A stretch of 64,000 nucleotides of DNA from JBKBIP01 sp046297495 (GTDB lineage Bacteria; Planctomycetota; Planctomycetia; Gemmatales; Gemmataceae): NCBI GenBank assembly GCA_046297495.1, contig JBKBIP010000005.1:62001-126000 (forward strand), read 5' to 3'. This document shows, piece after piece, positions 17,076 to 25,864 of this stretch (the first letter of the stretch is position 1; each line of letters starts with the position of its first letter). Below the pieces are notes generated by a model. It was not told where the DNA came from, searched no databases, and saw only the letters and a program-made list of their open reading frames with translations. Both the position numbers and the translations under genes were made by a program.

Positions 17076-18347
17076 TCACGCCACATAGGGCAACACATAC
17101 GGCCCCTTGGGAATGACGGCGACCTTGGCTTGTGGGCCATATTCGGCCAGCGAATCGGCGAGGGCTTGCTCGACCGAAGGGGCCGGCTCGACGTGGCAGC
17201 GGCGCAGTGTATCGGCGGGGAGGCCGTCGCTGACCAGCTTCACCTTGCAGCGGGCCACCACTTTGGCCAATTCCTCCAGCTGCCATTGATCCATGACGAA
17301 GTAATCTTTCCCCATGATGCGCTGCTTGAAGAGGTCCAAGTCTTGATTCTCGGCCAAGAGCTTCTGAAATTCCGGGCTGCCCAACCCCTCGCTGAGACTG
17401 GCGGCTAGGATGATCGTTCCCCCCTGCTTGACAATCGGCAAGGCGCCGGTCAAGCCTTTGACAGCCTGATAAAATGTCGTGTCCAGCGGATAGCCGGCGC
17501 AGCTGGTGACAACCACGTCCAACGGTTCCGGCACGGGCACTTTGACGACGTTCTCGACGAAGCGCACGCCGGCCATCCAGGCGTCGATCAGGTGACCGGC
17601 GCCAACCCAGGTGATGCGCCGCTGGCCGTCGATGCACACGTTGACAATGAAATCGCAACCAGCCAGTTGAGCGATGCGCGTGTTCTCTTCGTGGACGGGA
17701 TTCCCTTCCAGGAAACCACAATCGGCCTTTGGATGTTCCAGGAAGCGGGGGCCGTGCCAGATTTTCACCGTTTCCAGGGCGGCGATGCCGGGACAAATGA
17801 CCTTGCGGCCGCCGCTGTAGCCAGCCATCAAGTGCGGCTCAATGAGGCCGGTGGTGATCTTCAGATCGGCCCGCACATACCGACTGTCCAGATAAACCGG
17901 CACGCCGTTGGGGGTTTCGCCGAGATAATCGTGCTCTTCGAGAACCTTGCCATGATGGTTTTCGATGCGGTAGTGAGCCAGGATCTCCGAACCGACCATC
18001 TCCTCCAGCTCGGCCCCTTCGTTGGGCCGGTGCAAACCCGTAGCCACGAGAACGACAATGTCTTGCCGCGCGATTCCCTGTTCCTCCAGCGTGCGCAGCA
18101 GCGGCGGCAGGATGAGACGATTGGGAACTGGCCTGGTTATGTCACAAATGAGGATGCAGGCGTTGCGCCGCCCGCGCGCCAGCTCAGCCAACGGCGGCGT
18201 GCCGATGGGCTGGGCGAGGGCGGCGGCGATGGCTTGTTCCGGGTTCGCCAGCGGCGGGGCCTTGCGAATCTCCAGTGGGCCGACGATCCCCTGATCGGGC
18301 AGCTCCACGGGCAAACCAGTACGACCGTAATCGAGTGTGACGCGCAT
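17076..18347 (-). CDS. larA: LarA-family (nickel-pincer) racemase/epimerase
   Basis: The 423-aa protein aligns with the LarA/DUF2088 family over its length. Residues His106, His172, Lys182 and His198 (in ATGLHRP, EPHLMAGYSGGRK and KIWHGP) match with a constant offset the catalytic His108, His174, Lys184 and His200 of the Lactobacillus plantarum enzyme. Lys184 is where the nickel-pincer cofactor is attached there. It therefore probably racemises or epimerises a 2-hydroxy acid; lactate is not guaranteed because the family is diverse. The cofactor biosynthesis genes larB, larC and larE are not in the window. Confidence 0.9.
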   Translation of the reverse strand: MRVTLDYGRTGLPVELPDQGIVGPLEIRKAPPLANPEQAIAAALAQPIGTPPLAELARGRRNACILICDITRPVPNRLILPPLLRTLEEQGIARQDIVVLVATGLHRPNEGAELEEMVGSEILAHYRIENHHGKVLEEHDYLGETPNGVPVYLDSRYVRADLKITTGLIEPHLMAGYSGGRKVICPGIAALETVKIWHGPRFLEHPKADCGFLEGNPVHEENTRIAQLAGCDFIVNVCIDGQRRITWVGAGHLIDAWMAGVRFVENVVKVPVPEPLDVVVTSCAGYPLDTTFYQAVKGLTGALPIVKQGGTIILAASLSEGLGSPEFQKLLAENQDLDLFKQRIMGKDYFVMDQWQLEELAKVVARCKVKLVSDGLPADTLRRCHVEPAPSVEQALADSLAEYGPQAKVAVIPKGPYVLPYVA

Positions 18348-18726
18348 GGTGTATTTTCGTCTAAGTGATGACTATTAACAGCCAGCTTTCCAAGTAACGC
18401 CAGCGTCTCCCTACACATTGTCGGAAGTGGGCGGCGGATTTCCAGAGGCAAGACCAGGATTCGCGTGACGTTGGATGCCCGCGCCGGCGCAGGTCATGGA
18501 GCAGATCCGACTCGAAGAAGTCATTCGTGTCATGGGGCTGGATTGGTTCCTGGCCCCATTAACACCCGAGCAGAGAGAAGAATTGAAACGGCGTTTGGAG
18601 TGAACCCTAGGACGCCGAGAAGTCTTACCCCCTCCTCATCGTCGGCATCGATAGATCACTTGTCGCCAAGGGGTTTCCTCTCTATCATCACCATTTTGAG
18701 CCTGAGGAAATTGGTGAGAATGAGCC
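18348..18726. other. Region between larA and the small basic protein gene
   Basis: This 379-bp gap between divergently read genes holds the possible 42-aa ORF 18475-18603. The remainder should carry promoters for both flanking genes, but I cannot mark convincing -35/-10 pairs. Confidence 0.4.
18475..18603 (+). CDS. Possible 42-aa small protein
   Basis: A frame from ATG 18475 (or ATG 18496, 35 aa) to the TGA at 18601-18603 encodes a peptide with alternating charged and hydrophobic residues: EQIRLEEVIRVMGLDW, then PLTPEQREELKRRLE. The pattern would form two amphipathic helices and looks like real protein. It has no recognised family and a weak ribosome site. It lies 123 bp upstream of the small basic protein gene on the same strand. 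Confidence 0.4.
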   Translation: MPAPAQVMEQIRLEEVIRVMGLDWFLAPLTPEQREELKRRLE

Positions 18727-18948
18727 ATGTCCATCGATAAAAGTCTCCGTCGCAAGAACCAGCTGCAGCGCGTGCGCAGCGTGCTGACCCGAACCGAGCG
18801 CATCAAGAAACTGCAAGACGAGGAGCGCTGGCCAGAAGGACGCAGTCCCTACGGGTTGCCGAAGGTGCGCGTGTATAAGGTTGTGCTGAAGAAAACCAAG
18901 AAATCCAAGGAAGAGAAAGCCGAAGCTGCGGGCGGGAAGAAGAAGTGA
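18727..18948 (+). CDS. Small basic protein (TIGR04137-like)
   Basis: The 73-aa protein begins MSIDKSLRRKNQLQRVRSVL and continues TRTERIKKLQDEERW, then YGLPKVRVYKV, and ends in a Lys/Glu-rich tail. This fits the short basic protein family known from Verrucomicrobia, Chlamydiae and Planctomycetes, sometimes found near rRNA genes. The high Lys/Arg content suggests RNA or ribosome binding, which is inference. There is no rRNA in this window. The length is close to the family norm and the ATG is the family start. Confidence 0.8.
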   Translation: MSIDKSLRRKNQLQRVRSVLTRTERIKKLQDEERWPEGRSPYGLPKVRVYKVVLKKTKKSKEEKAEAAGGKKK

Positions 18949-19071
18949 GCTAGCCGAGCGATTTTCCCAGCCGCTTTCCTTGGTTCCAGGATGTAGCGCT
19001 TCGCGCGGAGTTCATGACTCCTTGGGGGAAACGCTGCATCCTGGAAACCGCGTTGGGCCGTTCCAAAATCC

Positions 19072-20790
19072 TTAGTCATCGCGCTCTGGCCGGGGCGGCG
19101 CGGGGGGTGGGCGGTGCCCTTCCGGAGCGGACCCTGGTCGCGGGGGACGCACTTCCTTCCGCAAATGTTCCAACTCACGCATCAATGCATCCAATTTTCG
19201 CTCCAAATCCTGAAAGCGACGATCTGGCGGCATCGGTTCCACGGGACGGCGGAAGGGGGCCCCGACCGCTGGCGGTACGGGAATCCGAATGTGTTTTTCG
19301 AGGTCCCGTATCACATCCCCGGCTCCTGGTCCCGGCACTTCGATGGTGCGAACCGGGCCGTCCGGTCCTTGAATGGTGATCTTGACGAGGCCACCCCGCG
19401 GCGGCCCGCCGTGCAGGCGTGCCAGTCGCATATGGGCCTCGTGCAATCGTTGGTGCGTTGTTTGCACTTCTTGTTGCAAGCGGCGCAGCTGTTGTTCCAG
19501 CTCCTTGATCTCCGCGCGGGTTTTCTCGATTTCCTCCGCGCGGCGCGCCTTATCCGCGTCGGTTTTCGGTTCTTCTTTTGGAGCGTCTTGGTCCGAGGAC
19601 TCCTGCTTCTCCGCCGCCGGTTTTGGCTTATCCTTGTCATCGGCCCAGCTGGGGGTCAACGGCAGCAGGAACGCGGCCAGGGCCAGGCAAGCGAGAAAGC
19701 CGCCCCAGCCGAGGGCGCGCGGGGTCGTGCCACGCATGATCATGGTCAGTCTCCTTTTGAGATCGGGAATCGGCCCGATGCCGCTCGCCCCCATGGGCAC
19801 GGTCGTTCGGGCTTCGGAAAGAAAGGTCAAGGTTTGCACCAAGGCCGTCGCATAGGCGCGGCGCCGTTGGGGAAACGCCCACACCACCCAGCCATCACAG
19901 CATTGTTCCTCGGCAGCGCGCAGCTCGCGCCGCGCCCACCACACGACGGGATGCCACCAGTACAAGCCCAATGTCACCAGTTCCAGCCCGCGCAGCCAGT
20001 GGTCGCGGCGGCGCAGATGGGCCAGCTCATGGACCAGCAAGGCGGCGCGTTGGTCGTCGTCGAGCTGCTGCAGCAGCGGCGTCGGTAGCAGCAAGCGCGC
20101 CGGCCCGCCCAGCGCCCAGACCAACGGCGACAGCCGCGCCGACACCAGCCAGACACTCGGCCGGCGCCGCAAACCGAGCGCGCGGGCCAGCTCCGCCACT
20201 TCATCCGCCAGCCAGGCCGGCGCCGGCTCGGCGCAACGCAACCCCCGCTGAAAGCGGCGGATGCGCCAAGCCGCCAACGCGAACCAGGCCGCCGATCCCC
20301 CCAGCCAGACCGCCAAGACCCCGCGCGACCACGGCCAGGCAATCGCGGCGGGAGCGGATAACGGAGTGGTCGGTGTTTCCCTTGTCTGGTGGATTTCCTT
20401 ATCCGCGATACTCTTGTCCTCTATTGGCCTATCCACGCCAGCCCCTTCGGCCAAGGGTGCGTCCGGCTCTTCCAGAAACAGGATGAGGGGCAGCTCGATG
20501 TCGGGAAGCGGCTCCGGCGGTAGGGGCATGGCAATCGCTGGCCGCTCCGCGGGCGATTTATGGATGTCATCTTGATCCATTGTCACTGCCGCCGTCGTCG
20601 CGCTCTGGCGGGGCCAAGGCAGCGGCACCGCGACCAACGGCGGCGTCAGTAGCTTGAGCAGCACCAGCAGCCACAAGCAGTGAACGACCGCCGGCTTGCG
20701 GTACATGGCCCCCACGCTGGCGGCCGCCACGGCCAAGACCGTCGCCATGACGGCATTGCTCAAGCCCATGTGTACGAATGTGTCCACCAT
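19072..20790 (-). CDS. M56-family (BlaR1/MecR1-like) membrane metallopeptidase with C-terminal coiled coil
   Basis: The 572-aa protein starts at ATG 20790. It has N-terminal membrane segments (WLLVLLKLLTPPLVAVPLP), a cytoplasmic gluzincin domain with zinc motif HELAHLRRRDHW (about residue 250), a further membrane segment (GWGGFLACLALAAFLLPL) and an exported C-terminal region. That region contains a Glu/Gln-rich coiled coil and a Pro/Arg-rich tail in place of a penicillin-binding sensor. It pairs with the BlaI-like repressor gene just upstream, so it probably cleaves that repressor on receiving an envelope signal. The coiled coil may be the signal-sensing part. Confidence 0.88.
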   Translation of the reverse strand: MVDTFVHMGLSNAVMATVLAVAAASVGAMYRKPAVVHCLWLLVLLKLLTPPLVAVPLPWPRQSATTAAVTMDQDDIHKSPAERPAIAMPLPPEPLPDIELPLILFLEEPDAPLAEGAGVDRPIEDKSIADKEIHQTRETPTTPLSAPAAIAWPWSRGVLAVWLGGSAAWFALAAWRIRRFQRGLRCAEPAPAWLADEVAELARALGLRRRPSVWLVSARLSPLVWALGGPARLLLPTPLLQQLDDDQRAALLVHELAHLRRRDHWLRGLELVTLGLYWWHPVVWWARRELRAAEEQCCDGWVVWAFPQRRRAYATALVQTLTFLSEARTTVPMGASGIGPIPDLKRRLTMIMRGTTPRALGWGGFLACLALAAFLLPLTPSWADDKDKPKPAAEKQESSDQDAPKEEPKTDADKARRAEEIEKTRAEIKELEQQLRRLQQEVQTTHQRLHEAHMRLARLHGGPPRGGLVKITIQGPDGPVRTIEVPGPGAGDVIRDLEKHIRIPVPPAVGAPFRRPVEPMPPDRRFQDLERKLDALMRELEHLRKEVRPPRPGSAPEGHRPPPAPPRPERDD

Positions 20791-20850
20791 AGCGATTGGC
20801 TTTCTGCGGTCCGCTGGCACTTCCGAGGCGGATTCCTCGTCGCAAGGCCG

Positions 20851-21234
20851 CTATTGTCGATCCAATTCCTCAATCCATTGCCGCAGCGCGTGCAGCTCGC
20901 CCGCGCTGAGCCGCTCCGCTTGGACCAAGTGCATGAGCAGAGGTGTCAACGAGCCGCCACAAAGCTTGTCCGCCATGTCGCGCAAGCGCCGGCCGATCAG
21001 CTCGGCCCGTTCGACGGTGGCCGAGAACACATGGCCGCCGCTGCGCCGGTCGCGGCGCACGCAGTCCTTGCTTTCCAGCCGTTCCAGCAACTTCTGGACC
21101 GTGGCGTAATGCGCCGGGCCGCCGCGCGGATAGAGGGTGTCCGTGAGCTGGCGGATCGTGGCCGCCCCCTCGTCCCAGAGCACCTGTAAGATGGCTAACT
21201 CGGTATCGGTAACGTCTTGCGGAGTACGTGCCAT
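20851..21234 (-). CDS. BlaI/MecI-family transcriptional repressor
   Basis: The 127-aa winged-helix protein matches BlaI/MecI/CopY repressors: an opening DVTDTELAILQVLWDEG, the helix-turn-helix HYATVQKLLERLESKDCVRR, and a C-terminal dimerisation helix region rich in Leu. It should repress its own operon (itself and the M56 peptidase gene, 60 bp downstream) by binding the dyads at 21250-21288, and be relieved by proteolysis. The start is uncertain between ATG 21234 and GTG 21243; I chose the ATG because family members begin MARTPQD-like. Confidence 0.9.
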   Translation of the reverse strand: MARTPQDVTDTELAILQVLWDEGAATIRQLTDTLYPRGGPAHYATVQKLLERLESKDCVRRDRRSGGHVFSATVERAELIGRRLRDMADKLCGGSLTPLLMHLVQAERLSAGELHALRQWIEELDRQ

Positions 21235-21249
21235 GTCTCCCACTCTTCC

Positions 21250-21288
21250 CAGACAAAATGTCTGAGTACAGGGTAAGACAATTTGTCT
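21250..21288. promoter_or_regulatory. Double dyad operator for the BlaI-like repressor
   Basis: Two dyads of the form AGACA-N3-TGTCT lie just upstream of the repressor gene: CAGACAAAATGTCTG (21250-21264) and AGACAATTTGTCT (21276-21288), with centres 25 bp apart. Position and symmetry fit autoregulation by a BlaI dimer pair. Confidence 0.8.
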
Positions 21289-21318
21289 GAGAAGTCAAGA
21301 GTGTTTGGCAGGGCCCGC

Positions 21319-21364
21319 AAAAAAGGGGACGCGACTCGATAAATACGAGTCGCGTCCCCTTTTT
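21319..21364. repeat. Palindromic element, family A copy 2 (short form)
   Basis: AAAAAAGGGGACGCGACTCG is followed by a 7-nt loop and CGAGTCGCGTCCCC with a T-run: a 19-bp stem flanked by A- and T-runs. It lies 4 bp after the stop of the UPF0316-like gene and would terminate it. Confidence 0.92.
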
Positions 21365-21368
21365 CTTG

Positions 21369-21968
21369 TCACGCCGCCGAGCGCGACAAGCGGGACAGGA
21401 GCGGCAAAGTGGGAATCAGGCTGCGGAAGCGGCGCGTCGAGGTGGGGAAAACGCCCGCCGTCGCCGATTGAATGGGATCAACGGAATAAAAAGCGCGGGA
21501 ATCAAAGGCTGTGATGAGGCCCGCCACTTGCGGCAAGGCCTTGCGGCGTACGATGGAGAAAATGACTTCGACGGGGCCGGTCGCGCCGTGGCCGCGGAGC
21601 CGGGTCACGCCGAACCCCGCCGCCTGCAACGTCGCCACCAACGGCGCCGGGTCCTTGCTGGTGATGATGCGCACCACCAACGTACCGATAGCCAACCACT
21701 TCTCGACCAGCACGCCCAGGAAATTCCCCAACGTGAAACCACCCGCGAAGGCCAGGTAACACCACGGATCGCTGAGGTTCTGCATGATTTGGCCGATGGC
21801 GAACAGCCAGATGCAGATTTCAAAGAACCCGACCAGCGGGGCCAGCACCTTCATGCCGCGGGATAGAAAGATGATGCGCAACGTCCCCAACGTCACCACG
21901 GTCATTTCCGCTACGAAAATCAACATCGGCAACAGGGGCCACGGGACACTGCCAAGCCATTCCGACAT
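21369..21968 (-). CDS. UPF0316 / DUF2179-type membrane protein
   Basis: The 199-aa protein has three membrane segments in its first 95 residues (LLPMLIFVAEMTVVTLGTL, FFEICIWLFAIGQIM, GFTLGNFLGVLVE). A cytoplasmic DUF2179-type domain follows (about 95-165), with VRIITSKDPAPLVATLQAAG and GPVEVIFSIVRRK, then a poorly conserved tail. UPF0316 proteins are uncharacterised; DUF2179 domains are thought to bind small ligands in membrane proteins. The gene lies 126 bp upstream of the BlaI operon on the same strand, separated from it by the palindromic terminator. Confidence 0.82.
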   Translation of the reverse strand: MSEWLGSVPWPLLPMLIFVAEMTVVTLGTLRIIFLSRGMKVLAPLVGFFEICIWLFAIGQIMQNLSDPWCYLAFAGGFTLGNFLGVLVEKWLAIGTLVVRIITSKDPAPLVATLQAAGFGVTRLRGHGATGPVEVIFSIVRRKALPQVAGLITAFDSRAFYSVDPIQSATAGVFPTSTRRFRSLIPTLPLLSRLSRSAA

Positions 21969-22120
21969 GATCTTACGACTCCTCTTGGGAAGAATACTTC
22001 GCGCGGCCCAACTTGGAGAATCAAGCCACGCCCTTCGCCGCCCGTCTATAGGTCATCGCCACACGGCGGACAAGAGGAAATTGCGAATGATTGGCGGCGG
22101 GCAGAGAAGAAGTGCAAATC

Positions 22121-22157
22121 CGTGAGGGGGTCGTCGGGCCAGACAATCCCCCTCACG
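22121..22157. repeat. Inverted repeat upstream of the UPF0316-like gene
   Basis: CGTGAGGGGG pairs with CCCCCTCACG around a 17-nt loop. It lies about 110 bp beyond the htrA stop and may end htrA transcription, although no T-run follows. Confidence 0.5.
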
Positions 22158-22267
22158 CTGGCGCCCTCGGACTGCGACCACCGAGGCGCACCAACCAGGA
22201 GAAGTCACTACTGGGAAAAGAGGGAAACGCGGGAGCCAACGGTCCCCGCGCCTCCCGGCGCGTGGTG

Positions 22268-23785
22268 TTACTGGCGGGCGGTGGAGCTGTTCTTGAGCAA
22301 CAGGTAATCAACGCCCCCCTGCGGAGTTCGCACTTGCAGCAAAATCCCTTTGTCCAGCGCGGCGTTATCCAAGGCGGCCTTGGCTTCGGCGGTCGTGGCT
22401 ACATCGATTTGATCGACTTTGAGGATCAACGTCCCGCGCCGCAGACCAGCCGCCTCAGCAAGACCGCCCGCTTCGACTTGCGTGACGACCACTCCCTTGT
22501 CGGTGCTCTTGTAGCCGAGCGGCTCGGCGGTGTCCGGCGTCAAGTCGCCGATCTCCAGGCCGAGCTGGTCCAGCCGCACCGTCGTCCGGTCGCGCTTCGG
22601 CGCTTGGGGCAGCGGCACGCTCGCCGTGCCGTATTGATGGGGTTGCTCCTCAATCGTCACCTGCACGGTTTGAGCCTTGCCATCGCGGACAATGGCCACC
22701 GCCGTCGCTTGGCCCAGAGGCAAATCGGCGACAATGCGTTGCAGCTCGCGGCCATTCTCCACGGCGCGGCCCGCGACGGCCGTGATCACGTCCCCCGCCT
22801 GGATGCCCGCCTTGCCGGCTGGTGTATCGGCGAAGACTTGCGCCACCACGACCCCCTTGCCGGCTTCCACGCCCAACCGCGGCGCGATGGCGGGATCGAT
22901 ATCCTTGATCTGGATGCCCAGGTAGCCCCGCTTCACCGTGCCATGCTGGAGGAGGTGATTCTTGACGTTGACGGCCAGGTTGCTGGCGATGGCCAAGCCG
23001 ACTCCCTGGAAGCCGCCGCTCCGGCTCTTGATGGCCGAATTGATGCCGATGACCTTGCCTTCCAGATTGACCAGCGGGCCGCCGCTGTTGCCCGGATTGA
23101 TGGGGGCGTCGGTTTGCAGGAAGTCCTCATACATATTCATGTTGAGGCCGTTGCGCCGCTTGCCGCTGACAATGCCATGCGTCACCGAGCCGGTCAGGCC
23201 GAACGGTGCGCCGACGGCCAGCACGCGGTCACCGATCTCCATGTCGTCGCTGTCGCCGAATTCCAGGTGCGGCAGCTTGTCTTGAACGTTGATCTTGACA
23301 ATCGCCAGATCGGTCTTGGGATCGGTGAAAATTTCCGTGGATGTGAACTTCCGCCCATCGTGCAAATGGACATCGACGCTGTCGGCGCCGGCGACCACGT
23401 GATGGTTGGTCATGATCACGCCGTTGGGATCAACGATGAAACCCGAACCGAAGCCCAGTCGAGGGGATGGATTCGGCCCATCAAACTGGAAGCCGTCGAA
23501 CTCCTCGAAGAAGCGACGAAATTCCTCGGGAATGCGCGGGTCGAGGTCGCGCGGACCGGACCGTTTGGGTTGTTTGGGTTGTGCCGTCGGCTTGGAACGC
23601 GCCTCGATACTGACCACGGCCGGCAGCACCTTCTTGACGACTTCTCGATAGGAAGTCATCTCCTTGGGATAGACCGGAGCCGCTGGGTTCTGGCCGCGTA
23701 GCAAGGAACCGGTGATATACGTTCCGGCTCCGACGCCGAGAACCAGACATACCAGGGCAACTGGCCATCGTGCCGATCTCTTCAT
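22268..23785 (-). CDS. htrA: HtrA/DegP-type periplasmic serine protease
   Basis: The 505-aa protein starts at ATG 23785 with AGGAGG about 9 bp upstream. It has an N-terminal membrane/signal segment (PVALVCLVLGVGAGTYI) and a trypsin-like domain with catalytic His129 (TNHHVV), Asp159 (KTDLAIVKI) and Ser234 (NPGNSGGPL). Two PDZ domains follow (about 285-385 and 410-500), the second ending in a short tail. This matches the DegP/DegQ family of envelope quality-control proteases and chaperones. It is divergent from the oxidoreductase gene at 24280 and is probably monocistronic. Confidence 0.93.
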   Translation of the reverse strand: MKRSARWPVALVCLVLGVGAGTYITGSLLRGQNPAAPVYPKEMTSYREVVKKVLPAVVSIEARSKPTAQPKQPKRSGPRDLDPRIPEEFRRFFEEFDGFQFDGPNPSPRLGFGSGFIVDPNGVIMTNHHVVAGADSVDVHLHDGRKFTSTEIFTDPKTDLAIVKINVQDKLPHLEFGDSDDMEIGDRVLAVGAPFGLTGSVTHGIVSGKRRNGLNMNMYEDFLQTDAPINPGNSGGPLVNLEGKVIGINSAIKSRSGGFQGVGLAIASNLAVNVKNHLLQHGTVKRGYLGIQIKDIDPAIAPRLGVEAGKGVVVAQVFADTPAGKAGIQAGDVITAVAGRAVENGRELQRIVADLPLGQATAVAIVRDGKAQTVQVTIEEQPHQYGTASVPLPQAPKRDRTTVRLDQLGLEIGDLTPDTAEPLGYKSTDKGVVVTQVEAGGLAEAAGLRRGTLILKVDQIDVATTAEAKAALDNAALDKGILLQVRTPQGGVDYLLLKNSSTARQ

Positions 23786-24279
23786 GGTGAAGAACCTCCT
23801 TTTGGGGGGGAAGCCGCGCCAGCCCTTCACGGCGCGATCCCGCCCTGACTTTGAATAAGATGAAAAAAGAAAATAAAAAGGAGATTAAGGGTGGTAATCG
23901 GCAACGTTTGTTATGTTCGACCCAAAGAAGCGGGCCTATGACATTCCCTCCGACACCACCTCAGCGGTACGCAATGTTGGCATGAGTTCTACCACTTCTC
24001 CTAGAATATGATACGCGGCAAAGGCTCAAAAAGACGATGGGGGCGGGGAAAATTTTTCCCAGTCCACCGGCCTCCTTCTTTAGCGGGATTCCGCGGAAGG
24101 TCAAGGCGGATTGCCCCCAAAAAGGGGACGCGACTCGATTTCGATGGTTAGCAAATACGAGTCGCGTCCCCTTTTTTTTGTCGTCATTTTTCTTTCCCTT
24201 TTCACGCAGCACTTGCTACATTAGGTTTTATCTGCAACCTACCCTGTGTTTAACCATGATTCCATAAGGGAGTGCATTC
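23786..24279. other. Divergent promoter region between htrA and the oxidoreductase gene
   Basis: This 494-bp region must carry both promoters. It contains family A palindrome copy 3 at 24119-24179. An A/G-rich stretch (23855-23890) precedes htrA. I cannot mark reliable -35/-10 elements. Confidence 0.5.
24119..24179. repeat. Palindromic element, family A copy 3
   Basis: AAAAAGGGGACGCGACTCG pairs with CGAGTCGCGTCCCC and its T-run around a loop containing ATTTCGATGGTTAGCAAATA. It sits about 100 bp before the rightward oxidoreductase start, which is not where a terminator is needed, so mobility rather than function may explain its place. Confidence 0.92.
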
Positions 24280-25722
24280 ATGAGCATGAATCGGCGTGAG
24301 TTTCTGCAAGACTCGGCCCTGGCGGCGGCGGTGGCGGCCTCCGGTATCCTGACGCAACCGCTGACAGCGGCGGATCAGGCCAGCCCCAGCAAAGGGGACA
24401 AGCTGCGCGTGGCGGTCATCGGCGTCAAGGGGCGGGGCCGCGATCACATCAGCGGCTTTGCCGGCAAGCACAATTGCGAAGTCGCCATCATTTGTGACGC
24501 CGACTCGGCGGTGATCGGCCCGGCCATGCAAGCCGCCACCAAGGCCCAAGGCTCCGAGCCGAAATTCGTTCAGGATTTGCGGCGCGTCATGGACGATAAG
24601 TCCATCGACATCGTCAGCATCGCCACCCCCAACCACTGGCACGCCCTGTCCGCCATCTGGGCGCTGCAAGCTGGCAAGGATGTGTATGTCGAAAAGCCGG
24701 TCAGCCACAACGTCAGCGAAGGGCGGCGCATCGTCGAGGCGGCCCGCAAGTACAACAAAATTTGTCAGACCGGCACGCAAAGCCGCAGCATGAATGGCAT
24801 GAAGCAGTCCATCGCCTTGGTCCAGTCGGGCAAGCTGGGCAAGGTGAAGCTGGCCCGCGGTCTGTGCTACAAGCCGCGCGGCAGCATCGGCAAGGTGGAC
24901 GGCCCCCAGCAGGTTCCCGAATCCTGTGATTACAACCTGTGGTGCGGCCCCGCGCCGCTGAAGCCCTTGATGCGGCAACGGCTGCATTACGATTGGCACT
25001 GGACCTGGGATTACGGCAACGGCGACTTGGGCAACCAGGGTATCCATGAGATGGATAAGGCCCGTTGGGGGCTGGGCAAGGAAGGGCTGCCGCAATCAGT
25101 CATCAGCTTGGGCGGACGCTTCGGCTACGTCGATGATGGTGAGACGGCCAACACGCAAATCTGCGTCTTCGATTACGGCACCGCCCCGTTGATCTTTGAA
25201 GTGCGTGGCCTCAAGACCGACCCGTTGCGCGGCGCGCGCATCGGCAACATCTTCTATTGTGAGCAGGGCGTGGTCGTGTGCCCGACCTACTCGTCCGGCA
25301 TCGCCTACACCAACGACGGCCAGGAAATCCAACGCTTCAGCGGCGGCGGCGATCATTATGGCAACTTTGTGCAGGCCGTTCGCGAACGCAATCCGAAGCT
25401 GCTGGCCGCTGACATCGAGGAAGGGCACCTGTCCAGCGCTTTGTGCCACTTGGGGAACATCAGCTATTTGCTGGGCCGGGTCGAAGCCAACCCCAACCCC
25501 GCCGCCATCTTCGGCAGCGACAAGGACGGCCTGGAAGCTCTAGAACGCATGTTGGTCCACCTGAAGGAAAACGGCGTCTCCTTCGACAGCAAGACTGGCC
25601 TGCGCGTGGGGCGCAAGCTGGCGCTCGACTCGCAAACCGAAACCTTCGTCTCCGACCCCGAAGCCGATCGGCTGCTCACCCGCGAGTACCGCAAGGGCTT
25701 TGAAGTGCCGGCGCGACTGTAA
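24280..25722 (+). CDS. Twin-arginine-exported Gfo/Idh/MocA-family oxidoreductase
   Basis: The 480-aa protein starts at an ATG with GGGAG 8 bp upstream. It has a twin-arginine signal (NRREFLQ plus a hydrophobic stretch to about residue 35), then a Rossmann fold (LRVAVIGVKGRGRDHI), the dinucleotide-binding VSIATPNHWH, the catalytic-site EKPVSHN, and a C-terminal alpha/beta domain with GNQGIHEMDKARWGLG. It is probably an NAD(P)-dependent sugar or inositol dehydrogenase secreted in the folded state. Planctomycetes have many paralogues; the substrate is unknown. It is followed by a hairpin and palindrome copy 4. Confidence 0.92.
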   Translation: MSMNRREFLQDSALAAAVAASGILTQPLTAADQASPSKGDKLRVAVIGVKGRGRDHISGFAGKHNCEVAIICDADSAVIGPAMQAATKAQGSEPKFVQDLRRVMDDKSIDIVSIATPNHWHALSAIWALQAGKDVYVEKPVSHNVSEGRRIVEAARKYNKICQTGTQSRSMNGMKQSIALVQSGKLGKVKLARGLCYKPRGSIGKVDGPQQVPESCDYNLWCGPAPLKPLMRQRLHYDWHWTWDYGNGDLGNQGIHEMDKARWGLGKEGLPQSVISLGGRFGYVDDGETANTQICVFDYGTAPLIFEVRGLKTDPLRGARIGNIFYCEQGVVVCPTYSSGIAYTNDGQEIQRFSGGGDHYGNFVQAVRERNPKLLAADIEEGHLSSALCHLGNISYLLGRVEANPNPAAIFGSDKDGLEALERMLVHLKENGVSFDSKTGLRVGRKLALDSQTETFVSDPEADRLLTREYRKGFEVPARL

Positions 25723-25741
25723 AGACTTACGGGGGATGGTG

Positions 25742-25788
25742 GATTCATCGTTTCGCGCGCGGCCATCTCGCGCGTGAAACGATGAATC
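25742..25788. repeat. Inverted repeat, family B copy 2
   Basis: GATTCATCGTTTCGCGCG pairs with CGCGTGAAACGATGAATC (one bulge), 20 bp after the oxidoreductase stop. It is a likely terminator-like hairpin. Confidence 0.75.
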
Positions 25789-25802
25789 GTTGCTTATCCA
25801 AG

Positions 25803-25864
25803 AAAAAGGGGACGCGACTCGTATTTGCCGCTAACCAGCGAAATACGAGTCGCGTCCCCTTTTT
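25803..25864. repeat. Palindromic element, family A copy 4
   Basis: AAAAAGGGGACGCGACTCG with GTATTT pairs with AAATACGAGTCGCGTCCCC and TTTTT around a loop containing CCGCTAACCAGCG. It lies in the gap between the oxidoreductase and metal-transporter operons. Confidence 0.92.

Noticed and set aside
22091..23701. Rightward open frame of 536 codons over htrA
   Set aside because: Antisense to a complete HtrA protease with catalytic triad.
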